A DNA stretch of 43,578 nucleotides from Phycisphaerae bacterium (GTDB taxonomy: Bacteria; Planctomycetota; Phycisphaerae; UBA1845). Both the position numbers and the translations under genes were made by a program. Positions 8,363-16,316 of this stretch are shown in pieces. Position 1 is the stretch's first letter. Each line of letters begins with the position of its first letter. The stretch is from positions 1 to 43,578 of the forward strand of contig JAJDDW010000042.1 in the NCBI GenBank assembly GCA_029260115.1, in the 5' to 3' direction. The notes below the pieces were generated by a model. It did not search any database, had not been told where the DNA came from, and saw only the letters and a program-made list of their open reading frames with translations.

Positions 8363-8839
8363 ATGATCAACGAAATATCTGGACAACTTGAAGCCAAGGG
8401 TAAACGCTTTGCTGTCGTAGTGAGTCGTTTCAATGACTTTATCACCGCGAAGCTGTTGGACGGCGCGGTGGACGTGCTTAAGCGTCACGGCTGTGATGAG
8501 GAAACGATTACCTGTGTGCGCGTCCCTGGGGCCTTTGAGATTCCTTTTGTGGCGTTAAAATTGGCAGAGTCTCAGGAGTTCGACGCCGTGATTTGTCTGG
8601 GATGTGTGATACGAGGCCAAACGGCGCATTTTGAATATGTCGCAGGAGAGGCGGCTAAGGGAATCGCGCAAATCGGTCTGGAAACAGGCATACCAACCAC
8701 CTTCGGCATCATCACCGCGGACACGCTCGAACAAGCCATCGAACGTGCTGGTAGTAAAGCTGGCAACAAGGGTGTGGATGCGGCTATGTCTGCCATTGAG
8801 CTTGTCAATCTAATTCAACATTTGCCGGCAGAATTATAA
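8363..8839 (+). CDS. ribH: 6,7-dimethyl-8-ribityllumazine synthase
   Basis: RibH condenses 5-amino-6-ribitylamino-uracil with 3,4-dihydroxy-2-butanone 4-phosphate to give the lumazine precursor of riboflavin, in the cytoplasm. The 158-residue length is standard. SRFNDFIT near the N-terminus, the VPGAFEIPF loop, the [15 protein letters not shown] stretch with the catalytic histidine, and [13 protein letters not shown] are all family signatures. GAGGGA at 8348-8353 is 9 nt before the ATG at 8363; a GTG one codon earlier is less well placed. nusB begins 6 bp after the stop, the common ribH-nusB order in bacteria. No other riboflavin gene is in the window. Confidence 0.96.
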   Translation: MINEISGQLEAKGKRFAVVVSRFNDFITAKLLDGAVDVLKRHGCDEETITCVRVPGAFEIPFVALKLAESQEFDAVICLGCVIRGQTAHFEYVAGEAAKGIAQIGLETGIPTTFGIITADTLEQAIERAGSKAGNKGVDAAMSAIELVNLIQHLPAEL

Positions 8840-8845
8840 CCCATC

Positions 8846-9277
8846 ATGGCTATCGACCCATCGAAGCGCCGTGAAGCGCGAATCCTTGCGATGCAATCAC
8901 TCTGCCAGTGGGATGCGCAGCCTGACGAGCGTGAAGCGTTACTCGCGGAGTATTTGCACTCTCGAACCACAGACGACCAAATCATTGGCTATGCACAAAA
9001 GCTGACTAAAGCGGTGTGGCAATATCAAACCGGAATTGATGAGCTGATTTCAAAATCATGCCAAGGCTGGACTATCTCACGAATTGCGTTAGTCGAACGA
9101 AACATACTCCGGATAGCTGCAGCAGAATTAAAACTAGAAGAAACGCCTCACAAAGTCGTCATCAACGAGGCCATTGAAATTGGGCGCACTTTCGGGGGGA
9201 AAGATTCGCCGGGCTTTGTGAACGGGGTACTGGATGAAGTTTACCGGCGCATGTCGGATACGCACGAGGAAAAATAG
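8846..9277 (+). CDS. nusB: Transcription antitermination factor NusB
   Basis: This 143-residue all-helical RNA-binding protein partners NusE (ribosomal S10) in antitermination of rRNA transcription. It starts with the typical SKRREARILAMQSLCQWD helix, with the arginine-rich end expected for boxA binding. It ends with the conserved pattern ALVERNILRIAAAEL, VVINEAIEIGRTFGGKDSPGF and VNGVLDEV. Length and order are normal. It lies 6 bp after ribH and only 2 bp before ftsY, so the three are surely one operon. Confidence 0.96.
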   Translation: MAIDPSKRREARILAMQSLCQWDAQPDEREALLAEYLHSRTTDDQIIGYAQKLTKAVWQYQTGIDELISKSCQGWTISRIALVERNILRIAAAELKLEETPHKVVINEAIEIGRTFGGKDSPGFVNGVLDEVYRRMSDTHEEK

Positions 9278-9279
9278 AG

Positions 9280-10194
9280 ATGGGCTTGTTCGATCGATTC
9301 AAGAAGGGGTTAGCCAAGACGCGTGAGAAGATTACGACCGGCTTCCGGTCGGTCCTGCGCTTGGGGCAAAAGATCGACCAAGATACACTAACGCGCCTCG
9401 AAGAGTCTATGTTAGCGGCTGATTTTGGTCCGACTACGACTTCGAAGCTTAGTGCCTTGATTTCTGACGGGTGGAAAAAAGGTGCCATCACGCAAGAAGA
9501 GGAGATCAGCGAATATCTTCAGAACCACATCATCGAGCTTTGGCCTGAATCCGATCGGAACTTAATTGTTGCCGAATCCGGGCCTACGGTAATTCTAGTC
9601 ACTGGCATTAATGGCTCCGGGAAAACGACGAGCGTAGCTAAGCTGGCTCACTATTTCGTACAGCAAGACAAAAAGGTAATCCTCGGCGCATGCGATACTT
9701 TTCGGGCGGCAGCTGTGGCGCAGCTTACGGTTTGGTCTGAGCGTATCGGGGTGCAAATTGTTAAACATGACCAGGGCGCGGACCCCGGCGCGGTTGCTTA
9801 TGATGCCTGCGAAGCGGCGGTGGCGCGGTCAGCGGATATCTTGCTGCTAGACACCGCTGGTCGTTTACACACGCAGGACAATCTGATGCGCGAGCTCGGC
9901 AAGATTCAAAAAGTCGTGCAGCGTAAGATTCCGGGCGCTCCCCATGAAGTCTTGCTGGTGCTCGATGCGACCATTGGGCAAAATGCCATTGTGCAGGCGC
10001 GTCAATTTTCACAGCATGTGGATGTAACTGGCCTGTTTTTAGCCAAGCTCGACGGCAGTGCCAAGGGTGGCGCGGTCGTGGGCATTCGCGACCAGCTCAA
10101 TGTTCCCGTAAAATTCGTCGGATTAGGCGAGACACCGTCAGATGTTGAGGTGTTCGATCCGAAACTTTTCATTGAGGCGATGTTTACGGTATAA
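9280..10194 (+). CDS. ftsY: Signal recognition particle receptor FtsY
   Basis: FtsY is the membrane-associated SRP receptor GTPase that brings ribosome-nascent chains to the Sec translocon. The 304-residue protein has a short N domain (about 1-95) with no long acidic A domain, as in many non-enteric bacteria, and a basic amphipathic start for membrane contact. G-domain motifs are intact: GINGSGKTT (109-117), DTFRAAAVAQL (139-149) and DTAGRLH (191-197). The G4 motif reads AKLDGSAKGG (255-264) instead of the usual TKLD, so the first Thr is Ala. GLGETPSDVEVF closes the domain. It starts 2 bp after nusB. Confidence 0.95.
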   Translation: MGLFDRFKKGLAKTREKITTGFRSVLRLGQKIDQDTLTRLEESMLAADFGPTTTSKLSALISDGWKKGAITQEEEISEYLQNHIIELWPESDRNLIVAESGPTVILVTGINGSGKTTSVAKLAHYFVQQDKKVILGACDTFRAAAVAQLTVWSERIGVQIVKHDQGADPGAVAYDACEAAVARSADILLLDTAGRLHTQDNLMRELGKIQKVVQRKIPGAPHEVLLVLDATIGQNAIVQARQFSQHVDVTGLFLAKLDGSAKGGAVVGIRDQLNVPVKFVGLGETPSDVEVFDPKLFIEAMFTV

Positions 10195-10245
10195 TATTGC
10201 TGTGGCATGGCGTAATCGTATTACATTTAGCAAGACATAGCTGTT

Positions 10246-10704
10246 GTGTTATCTCACGATGATTTAGATCGATTGGTCGAGCAGAGTGGCGATGGTGTGA
10301 TCAAACGATCCATGTATTGCGCTCGCTGTGGCTATAATCTTCGTTCGCTCCCCTACCGATATAACTGCCCAGAATGTGGCAATAGTTATCGCGCTCGAGC
10401 CATTCGACGTAAAGGAATTTTCCTAGAAGACGAATCGTATTTCCCCACTTCGGAATGTTTTTATGCCTTGGTCTCGGGCTTGCTAGGCGGCGGTTTGTTT
10501 GCGGTTTGTATAAGCCAATGGTCGGTGCTTGGATTACGTGTTCGCTTCGTCGTTCCAGGACTATTACTAGCCGGAGCATTCTTAACCATGCTTTCATTAG
10601 TCAACGCGCGTCAGGCATTTCGGCTTTATCTCGAATATAGATCGCGCCACCAAGTCATCAAAAGCGTACAAGCGCAACGTCGAGAGGAAGCCATGCACGA
10701 TTGA
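10246..10704 (+). CDS. Zinc-ribbon membrane protein
   Basis: The 152-residue protein has a Cys4 zinc ribbon near the N-terminus: CARCGYNLR at 25-33, then CPECG at 41-45. Two hydrophobic segments follow (about 71-91 and 98-118), and the tail is basic and hydrophilic. The CxxCGYNLR...CPECG ribbon followed by membrane helices is a recurrent layout in planctomycete genomes. Its role is unknown and it is probably not an enzyme. The chosen start is GTG at 10246, as no in-frame ATG exists before the zinc ribbon. A TATAAT hexamer at 10190-10195, at the end of ftsY, could be a -10 for a separate transcript. The stop overlaps the region just before addB. Confidence 0.62.
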   Translation: MLSHDDLDRLVEQSGDGVIKRSMYCARCGYNLRSLPYRYNCPECGNSYRARAIRRKGIFLEDESYFPTSECFYALVSGLLGGGLFAVCISQWSVLGLRVRFVVPGLLLAGAFLTMLSLVNARQAFRLYLEYRSRHQVIKSVQAQRREEAMHD

Positions 10705-10739
10705 CGCGCGAGAGCCACTATGATAACACGACTATCTTA

Positions 10740-13700
10740 ATGCCTGTTCAATTTATATTAGGTCGTGCTGGCTCTGGAAAGACGCACCGCTGCGTAGATA
10801 GTATTCGTGCGCGCTTGCGCGAAGATGCGGTCAATGGCCCGCGTCTCATTCTGCTCGTACCGGAACAAGCCAGCTTGCAGATGGAGCGGACGGTGCTCAT
10901 GAGCGATGATGTGCCCTGCGCGCATCGGGTCGAAGTGCTATCGTTTCAACGTCTCGCCTTTCGGGTGCTAGAAGCGGCAGGCGTGGCCCAGCGGCGCGCA
11001 CTTTCCGAAGCGGCTCGGGTGATGGTGCTACGCCATTTGATTCAGCAACACAGGCACGAACTACAATATTATAAACGAGTCGAGCGACATGGCGGTTTCG
11101 TGGAGCGACTGGCCCATACCATGACGGAACTTATCGAAGAAGATATTTCTCCGACACAATTAGATCAGATCAATAAACAAGCGACCTCCGACGCAGCCCG
11201 CTCGGCTAAACTTCGTGATATTGGTTTACTGTACCAAGCGTATTTGGCTTACCTAGGACAAGATCGTGTTGATCCGTCGCAATATCTCCTAGAGGCCCAA
11301 GCCTGTTTCGATCGAGTGGCTTGGCTAACAGACTGCGAAGTGTGGGTAGATGGCTTTGCTTCATTTAGCGGGCAGGAGCAGGCGGCGCTGGTTTCTTTGG
11401 CGACTCAAGCCGCGCGATTGGAAATGACGGTGCTGTGTGATCCGTCGTCTTTTATGCAGGGCCATGCTACGCCGTTCGATCGAACCTTAATGACTATGCG
11501 TCGACTCGAACGTGCTTTTATAGAAAGCGGCGTCGAAACGGAGGCACCTTTGTCGCTGCACAAATCGCCGCAGCCTCGCTTCAACACGAGCGTTTCTCTA
11601 GCGACGCTGGAAACTCATTTTTTCGATGACAGCAACTCACTAGATACCACAGTGGCCAGTACTACGGATGAGATCGACCTAGTTCGATTGCCCGACCGTC
11701 GTAGCGAGGTGGAATATGCGGTTGCGAAAATTCATGCGTGGGTAAACCAAGAAGGCCAGGAAAGACGTTATCGAGATATCGCTGTCATTGTGCGTGAGTT
11801 GACCCATTACGAAGATTTGCTTCGATCGGCGCTATCGTCGCGCGATATACCCTTTTTTATTGATCGAAGACGCCCGATCGCCCAACATCCATTAGCAACT
11901 TTATTTCGAGTCCTAGCGCAGTTAGCCGTTGATGATTTGTCGACGTCGACCATTTGCGATTTGCTAAAAACAGACTTACTTCCTCTGTCGATCAACCAAG
12001 CGGACGAGTTGGAAAACTATTGCCTCGCCCATGCTGTTCGGGGTTGGACAACATGGCCAATGCCTTGGACCGCGCCGATGCAGTCGGGCTATCTTCCCTC
12101 CCATGACAAGATTAGCGATGAAGATCAAGCAGCGATTGATCGCGTCAACCTAGCTAGGGTCAAGGTCGTGGAAGCGCTCTCGCCATGGATGAACGCCGTC
12201 ATCGACGATGCAAACCGGTCAGGTGAAGATTGGGCTGAATTATTCCGTGATTGCCTGCGCCATTTGCATGTGGATGAAACCATGGCCGCCTGGACGGAAA
12301 CTGCGGAGTCTGATGGCCAATTGGAGCTCGCCGGCGAACATCGTCAGGTGTGGCGAGACATGCTTTCCTTTCTCGATGATTTAGCTTTTGCGTTTCATGG
12401 CATCGATTTGACAGTTCGGGACGTGCTAAGCGTCGTTGATTCTGCCCTGTCCAGCATGACGCTTGGTCTTGCGCCGCCGATGGTCGATCAGTTGCTGGTT
12501 GGGTCTATCGAGCGTAGTCGTCATCCGCAAATTAAAGCGGCTATCGTGCTGGGTTTTAATGACGGCGTTTTTCCGCAACAACCTGCAGAAGACCCGATTC
12601 TTAATGACGATGATCGAGATCATTTAGAAGCGCACGGGATTACGATTCGTCCAGGGTCCGCGCGGCGAATAGCTGATGAGTCTTTGCTTGCTTATATAGC
12701 ACTTACGAGAGCGAGCCAATCTCTTGTGATTACCTGTGCCATGTCCAACCATGACGGCAAGCCCCTGCGGCCTTCGCCTTATATTGAGACGATAAGCCAA
12801 TGTTGTGGCGTCGCGCTGCGCAATGATGTCGATCCCATGCAATCTCGCTGCGCTTGGAATACGTTAGATTTGCGAGATTTTCTTGACCGATTGCCTCTGG
12901 AACTTCGAGCTAGGCCAGCCGAGTCTCAAGACGATGCCACGATGCGGGCATCCTGGCTAACCGTATATGATGTGGTGCGTCAGCGTCTGATGAACGACCC
13001 CTGGCCTGGGTATGCCTTCGCGGGCTTGCATGAACAATCGCAAAGTCATCTATCTGAATCAACTATTGCATCAATCATTGCCAAGCCCCTACGTACAAGC
13101 GTGACTCAGCTTGAAAGTTTTGCGACGTGCCCGTTTCAGCATTTTAGTCGGTACAGGCTCGGGCTAAAAGAAAGGGTAACTTCGCCGCTGGCTAAGGTGG
13201 ACGTCGGCCGGTTGCATCACGCCATCTTGGAAGACTTCGTCAAAAATTTAGCCCACCAACATGAGGGGTTTGCTAGTCAAGATGAGGAGACGATGCTTCA
13301 GGGGTTGCACCAAACGCATGAACGATTATCAGGAAATATGTTGCAAGCTGGAGCCGTATCGCAATCTCGCGACAGATACTTAATCGAACGAAGCCGATCT
13401 GATTTGTCACGGGTAGTTGCTGGACAACGACGCGCAGCCGAAGAAGGAAAGGCTAAACCGAAAGCGGCGGAACTTGCCTTCGGAATGGATGCTGATGGTG
13501 GCCTACCCGCGCTGGAAATAGTCACGCCGGCGGGGAAAACGGTTTGGCTACGCGGCTTTATCGATCGTGTCGACATCGCGGAACTCGGCGATGAGCTGCT
13601 TGGTATCGTAGTGGACTATAAGCGGACGCGTGACAAGAAGCTTGATTTATCCAGCGCGTATCATGGTTTGTCGCTACAATTGCTAGCCTATCTATTGGTT

Positions 13701-14219
13701 TTGGCCGAACATGGTCACACTTTGGCCGGCCGTCCGATTCGCCCTATCGCCGCGCTGTACGTGAGTCTTATGCCCAAGTATTCGCACGTGGAGCATCCGA
13801 GTAAGTTGACCGCGCGTGATGCGGTTCGAGCGGGAAATTTTTTGCCCCGGGGATTGATTCTGTCTGATAAATTTGATGCGTTAGACCATGAAAGCGGCGC
13901 AAGTAACTGGTCTGATCATTATGCCTTTTACCGTAACAAGAGCGGTGAGCCAGGAAATCTCGATCGAAGTGACGCGGCGGATGACGCGTCTTTTAAGGGT
14001 ATGATGGCATTGACTAAGCGTCGATTGGGTGAATTAGCTGATGACTTATTCGACGGTTGCGTAAAAATAGAGCCAATACGTTTGGGAGATTTTTCTCCCT
14101 GTTCATGGTGCAACATGAAAAGCGTGTGCCGGGTTGAAAATGGACTCACCAGTGTGCGTCACCTTGCACGAATTTCTCGCGGCGAAGTGTTGCAGCAGGC
14201 GAAGAATTTATCTTCATGA
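10740..14219 (+). CDS. addB: AddB-type helicase-nuclease subunit
   Basis: AddB pairs with AddA to process double-strand breaks for RecA loading. The 1159-residue length agrees with Bacillus AddB (1166). Walker A is GRAGSGKT (8-15). A central inactive-helicase-like region follows (VPEQASLQMER, then GSIERSRHPQIKAAIVLG near 596-613). The C-terminal PD-(D/E)xK nuclease has IDRVD, VVDYKR with D959 and K961, and QLLAYLL. Four cysteines for a 4Fe-4S cluster are C797, C1121, C1124 and C1130, nearly the same spacing as in B. subtilis. The nuclease therefore looks active. I start at ATG 10740 because MPVQFILGRAGSGKT matches family starts; a TTG at 10701 overlapping the previous stop is possible. No addA or other UvrD-like helicase gene lies in the window. 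Confidence 0.86.
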   Translation: MPVQFILGRAGSGKTHRCVDSIRARLREDAVNGPRLILLVPEQASLQMERTVLMSDDVPCAHRVEVLSFQRLAFRVLEAAGVAQRRALSEAARVMVLRHLIQQHRHELQYYKRVERHGGFVERLAHTMTELIEEDISPTQLDQINKQATSDAARSAKLRDIGLLYQAYLAYLGQDRVDPSQYLLEAQACFDRVAWLTDCEVWVDGFASFSGQEQAALVSLATQAARLEMTVLCDPSSFMQGHATPFDRTLMTMRRLERAFIESGVETEAPLSLHKSPQPRFNTSVSLATLETHFFDDSNSLDTTVASTTDEIDLVRLPDRRSEVEYAVAKIHAWVNQEGQERRYRDIAVIVRELTHYEDLLRSALSSRDIPFFIDRRRPIAQHPLATLFRVLAQLAVDDLSTSTICDLLKTDLLPLSINQADELENYCLAHAVRGWTTWPMPWTAPMQSGYLPSHDKISDEDQAAIDRVNLARVKVVEALSPWMNAVIDDANRSGEDWAELFRDCLRHLHVDETMAAWTETAESDGQLELAGEHRQVWRDMLSFLDDLAFAFHGIDLTVRDVLSVVDSALSSMTLGLAPPMVDQLLVGSIERSRHPQIKAAIVLGFNDGVFPQQPAEDPILNDDDRDHLEAHGITIRPGSARRIADESLLAYIALTRASQSLVITCAMSNHDGKPLRPSPYIETISQCCGVALRNDVDPMQSRCAWNTLDLRDFLDRLPLELRARPAESQDDATMRASWLTVYDVVRQRLMNDPWPGYAFAGLHEQSQSHLSESTIASIIAKPLRTSVTQLESFATCPFQHFSRYRLGLKERVTSPLAKVDVGRLHHAILEDFVKNLAHQHEGFASQDEETMLQGLHQTHERLSGNMLQAGAVSQSRDRYLIERSRSDLSRVVAGQRRAAEEGKAKPKAAELAFGMDADGGLPALEIVTPAGKTVWLRGFIDRVDIAELGDELLGIVVDYKRTRDKKLDLSSAYHGLSLQLLAYLLVLAEHGHTLAGRPIRPIAALYVSLMPKYSHVEHPSKLTARDAVRAGNFLPRGLILSDKFDALDHESGASNWSDHYAFYRNKSGEPGNLDRSDAADDASFKGMMALTKRRLGELADDLFDGCVKIEPIRLGDFSPCSWCNMKSVCRVENGLTSVRHLARISRGEVLQQAKNLSS

Positions 14220-14252
14220 CGAAGCAATTGTTACGATTGGGTATGGCGTAGC

Positions 14253-15074
14253 GTGGGGATAATATCCACTCGGATACAAGCCGTTTCGGCCTATCTTAGC
14301 GAACGCTTGCGCCATGGCTTGCCAATTAGGCAAGGCCAATTGGATCAAGAAATACTCGTTATTGTTGACGGTGTTGGCGGCTTCCAATTCGCACCGGTAC
14401 TTATTCGCCGGATGCTACGACAGACAAATGCAACGATGGGCACGGTATATTTTCCCTGGCAGTTTGGTCTTGTAGGCGAAATCTTCACGGACCTCATGTG
14501 GCTACGACGCAACCGGATGATGGGCGCAAAGTTAGCCGAGCAGTTATTGCAACTCCGACAAGAGTTTCCGGAAACAAAGATTCATGTCATCGCATACAGT
14601 GGGGGCGTGGGCATCTCTGTTTTTGCGCTGGAGTATTTATCTGTGCCAACGATAGTGGAATCTCTCATCATGGCCTGCCCTGCCCTCTCGCCTAGTTACA
14701 ACCTCGCCCCCGCGCTTCGTAATGTCAACCGGGCGTACGCACTAATTAGCGCGGCGGATTATGGGATTCTAGGCGCGGGGACAACTGTCCTAGGCACCAC
14801 AGACCGCAAACACTGTGCTGCGGCTGGCCTGCGAGGTTTTCAAATACCCGACCATGCCTCAACTGATGACCTAGCAGAGTATGCCAAGCTCAAAGAGATT
14901 CGATGGGATAAATCTCAGCGAGCGTTAGGGCATTCGGGAGGCCACACGGGATGGGCGAGTGGTAAATGGCTGGCGAGACATTTGCGGCCAATCGTAGAAG
15001 GTGGTCCGTTGTTACCCGGCTACGACGTTTGTGGGCTGCGTGAAAGCCATCACCGAGCCAATGACGATAGGTGA
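14253..15074 (+). CDS. Alpha/beta-hydrolase-like protein, unknown substrate
   Basis: The 273-residue protein shows the layout of an alpha/beta hydrolase: LVIVDGVGGFQ early on, then KIHVIAYSGGVGISVFALE (about 109-127), where the serine of YSGG sits in a nucleophile-elbow position although the first glycine of the classic GxSxG is replaced by Ala-Tyr. A late GHSGGHTG segment could carry the catalytic histidine. No signal peptide or membrane helix is clear. The start is GTG at 14253; an in-frame TAG lies just upstream. It follows addB by 33 bp on the same strand but has no obvious functional link. A lipase- or esterase-like activity is only a guess. Confidence 0.5.
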   Translation: MGIISTRIQAVSAYLSERLRHGLPIRQGQLDQEILVIVDGVGGFQFAPVLIRRMLRQTNATMGTVYFPWQFGLVGEIFTDLMWLRRNRMMGAKLAEQLLQLRQEFPETKIHVIAYSGGVGISVFALEYLSVPTIVESLIMACPALSPSYNLAPALRNVNRAYALISAADYGILGAGTTVLGTTDRKHCAAAGLRGFQIPDHASTDDLAEYAKLKEIRWDKSQRALGHSGGHTGWASGKWLARHLRPIVEGGPLLPGYDVCGLRESHHRANDDR

Positions 15075-15145
15075 TTGTGGTCACCCGCTATCATTTGGCG
15101 AACTTCGCCGCGGCTTCTATCATCCACTGTGGCTTACGCTCATAT

Positions 15146-15164
15146 CTAGGGGTATAATTCCTAG
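15146..15164 (+). promoter_or_regulatory. TATAAT box framed by a short inverted repeat
   Basis: A consensus -10 hexamer TATAAT at 15153-15158 lies between CTAGG (15146-15150) and CCTAG (15160-15164), an inverted repeat that could be a repressor site over the -10. The -35 position (about 15130-15135, TGGCTT) is poor, so an activator may be needed. It sits 75 bp before the double-YHS gene. Confidence 0.35.
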
Positions 15165-15233
15165 TTAGGGCAGACGCGCTCGCTGAAAGGCTTAGTGCGT
15201 ATTATTAAATTCTCTCGAAAGGAGTCTGCGACG

Positions 15234-16046
15234 ATGCAGCGAACAAATATGAAGTACTGGCTATGTATAATGATTCTCATGGGATTCGCCGCGTCGCCAT
15301 ACTGTGTTGCTGATGATAAAACGTCGGCCAAGCTTCTAGCACAGCAGACTATGCATGGCTATTGCCCTGTCTCATATTTCACGGGGAACCATGCCATCAA
15401 AGGCGATCCCAAATACCAAAGTCGTTATTTAGGCGAAGTATATTTCTTTGCCAACGACGCCGCTAAGAAGTCATTTGACGCCGACCCGGAACGATTTTTA
15501 CCTCAGTTTGGAGGTTGGTGTACACTTTCTCTGGGCGGTCCTTACGGGAAACGAAACCCTGGAGATCCTGAGGTTTTCACCGTTGTCGACGGCAAGCTTT
15601 ACCTTTTTTTGTCCCAGCGCGCATTAAGAGCTTACCAAACGCGTAAAGAATCCATCCTCATGAAAGCTCCACAGATGTTTGCAAAACCTCAAATTTTTGG
15701 CTATTCGCCGGTTGCTTACCAGGAACAAAATAAAGCCGTCAAGGGCGATCCAAATTTTCACGCCGTCTTCCACCGGCAAATGTATCATTTTGGCAGCGAA
15801 TCGGATCGACAATTGTTTATTAAATCGCCGGAGCAATACGCACCGCAATACGCGGGTTATTGCGCGATGTCACTGGCGAAAGGTTCCCGATATTATGCCG
15901 ACCCCAACTTTTTTGCGGTTGTAAACCACAAAACGTACCTGTTCCTCAATCAAGAAATGAAAGACTCATTCATGCTGAACCCCGCGATGGCCGTAGCAGC
16001 GGCGGATATATTGTGGATCGGAATTAGCGGGGACAGCATTCAGTAG
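15234..16046 (+). CDS. Exported protein with two tandem YHS-type domains
   Basis: The mature protein follows a signal peptide (about 1-28, ending YCVAD). Two similar domains come next. The first has GYCPVSYFTGNHAIKGDPKYQ, VYFFANDAAKKSF, DPERFLPQFGGWC and VDGKLYLFLSQRA. The second has GYSPVAYQEQNKAVKGDPNF, MYHFGSESDRQLF, SPEQYAPQYAGYC and VNHKTYLFLNQEM. These are YHS-family features (GxxPVAYF, a KGxxxx segment, FxxxPExYxPxYGGxC). YHS domains are found in metal-handling proteins; the cysteine in GYCPVSY is lost (Ser) in the second copy. AAAGGAG (15218-15224) with a 9 nt spacer fixes the ATG at 15234, giving 270 residues. A metal or redox role in the periplasm is an inference. Confidence 0.75.
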   Translation: MQRTNMKYWLCIMILMGFAASPYCVADDKTSAKLLAQQTMHGYCPVSYFTGNHAIKGDPKYQSRYLGEVYFFANDAAKKSFDADPERFLPQFGGWCTLSLGGPYGKRNPGDPEVFTVVDGKLYLFLSQRALRAYQTRKESILMKAPQMFAKPQIFGYSPVAYQEQNKAVKGDPNFHAVFHRQMYHFGSESDRQLFIKSPEQYAPQYAGYCAMSLAKGSRYYADPNFFAVVNHKTYLFLNQEMKDSFMLNPAMAVAAADILWIGISGDSIQ

Positions 16047-16235
16047 GCTTTCTGATCTCTTTCTTTTTACAAGTCAAGCTTCATTCTAAGCTCTCAATTG
16101 GATATTTGCTCTAGCGAACGTGCGCATTTCGTCGATATCTAGCAGGTATAGAGATTATTTAGGCTAGAGGATGTTCTGTCTTGAGAACACTCAGCGAATA
16201 CGGCTCACAGAACGCTTGATATCTAGAAGCGATGT

Positions 16236-16280
16236 AGCTGCAAACTTTTTGTATGGGGAATCAAAACAAATATTGCAGCT
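16236..16280 (+). promoter_or_regulatory. Stem-loop just upstream of ftsK
   Basis: AGCTGCAA (16236-16243) and TTGCAGCT (16273-16280) form a perfect 8 bp stem; inside it TTTTG can pair with CAAAA. It ends 36 nt before the ftsK start, so it is probably in the mRNA leader. The 16047-16316 gap also contains a repeated GATATCTAG (near 16134 and 16218). I see no gene there. Confidence 0.35.
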
Positions 16281-16316
16281 TTTTGGCCACGCAATCTCTG
16301 GACTGATTAACGCAGC

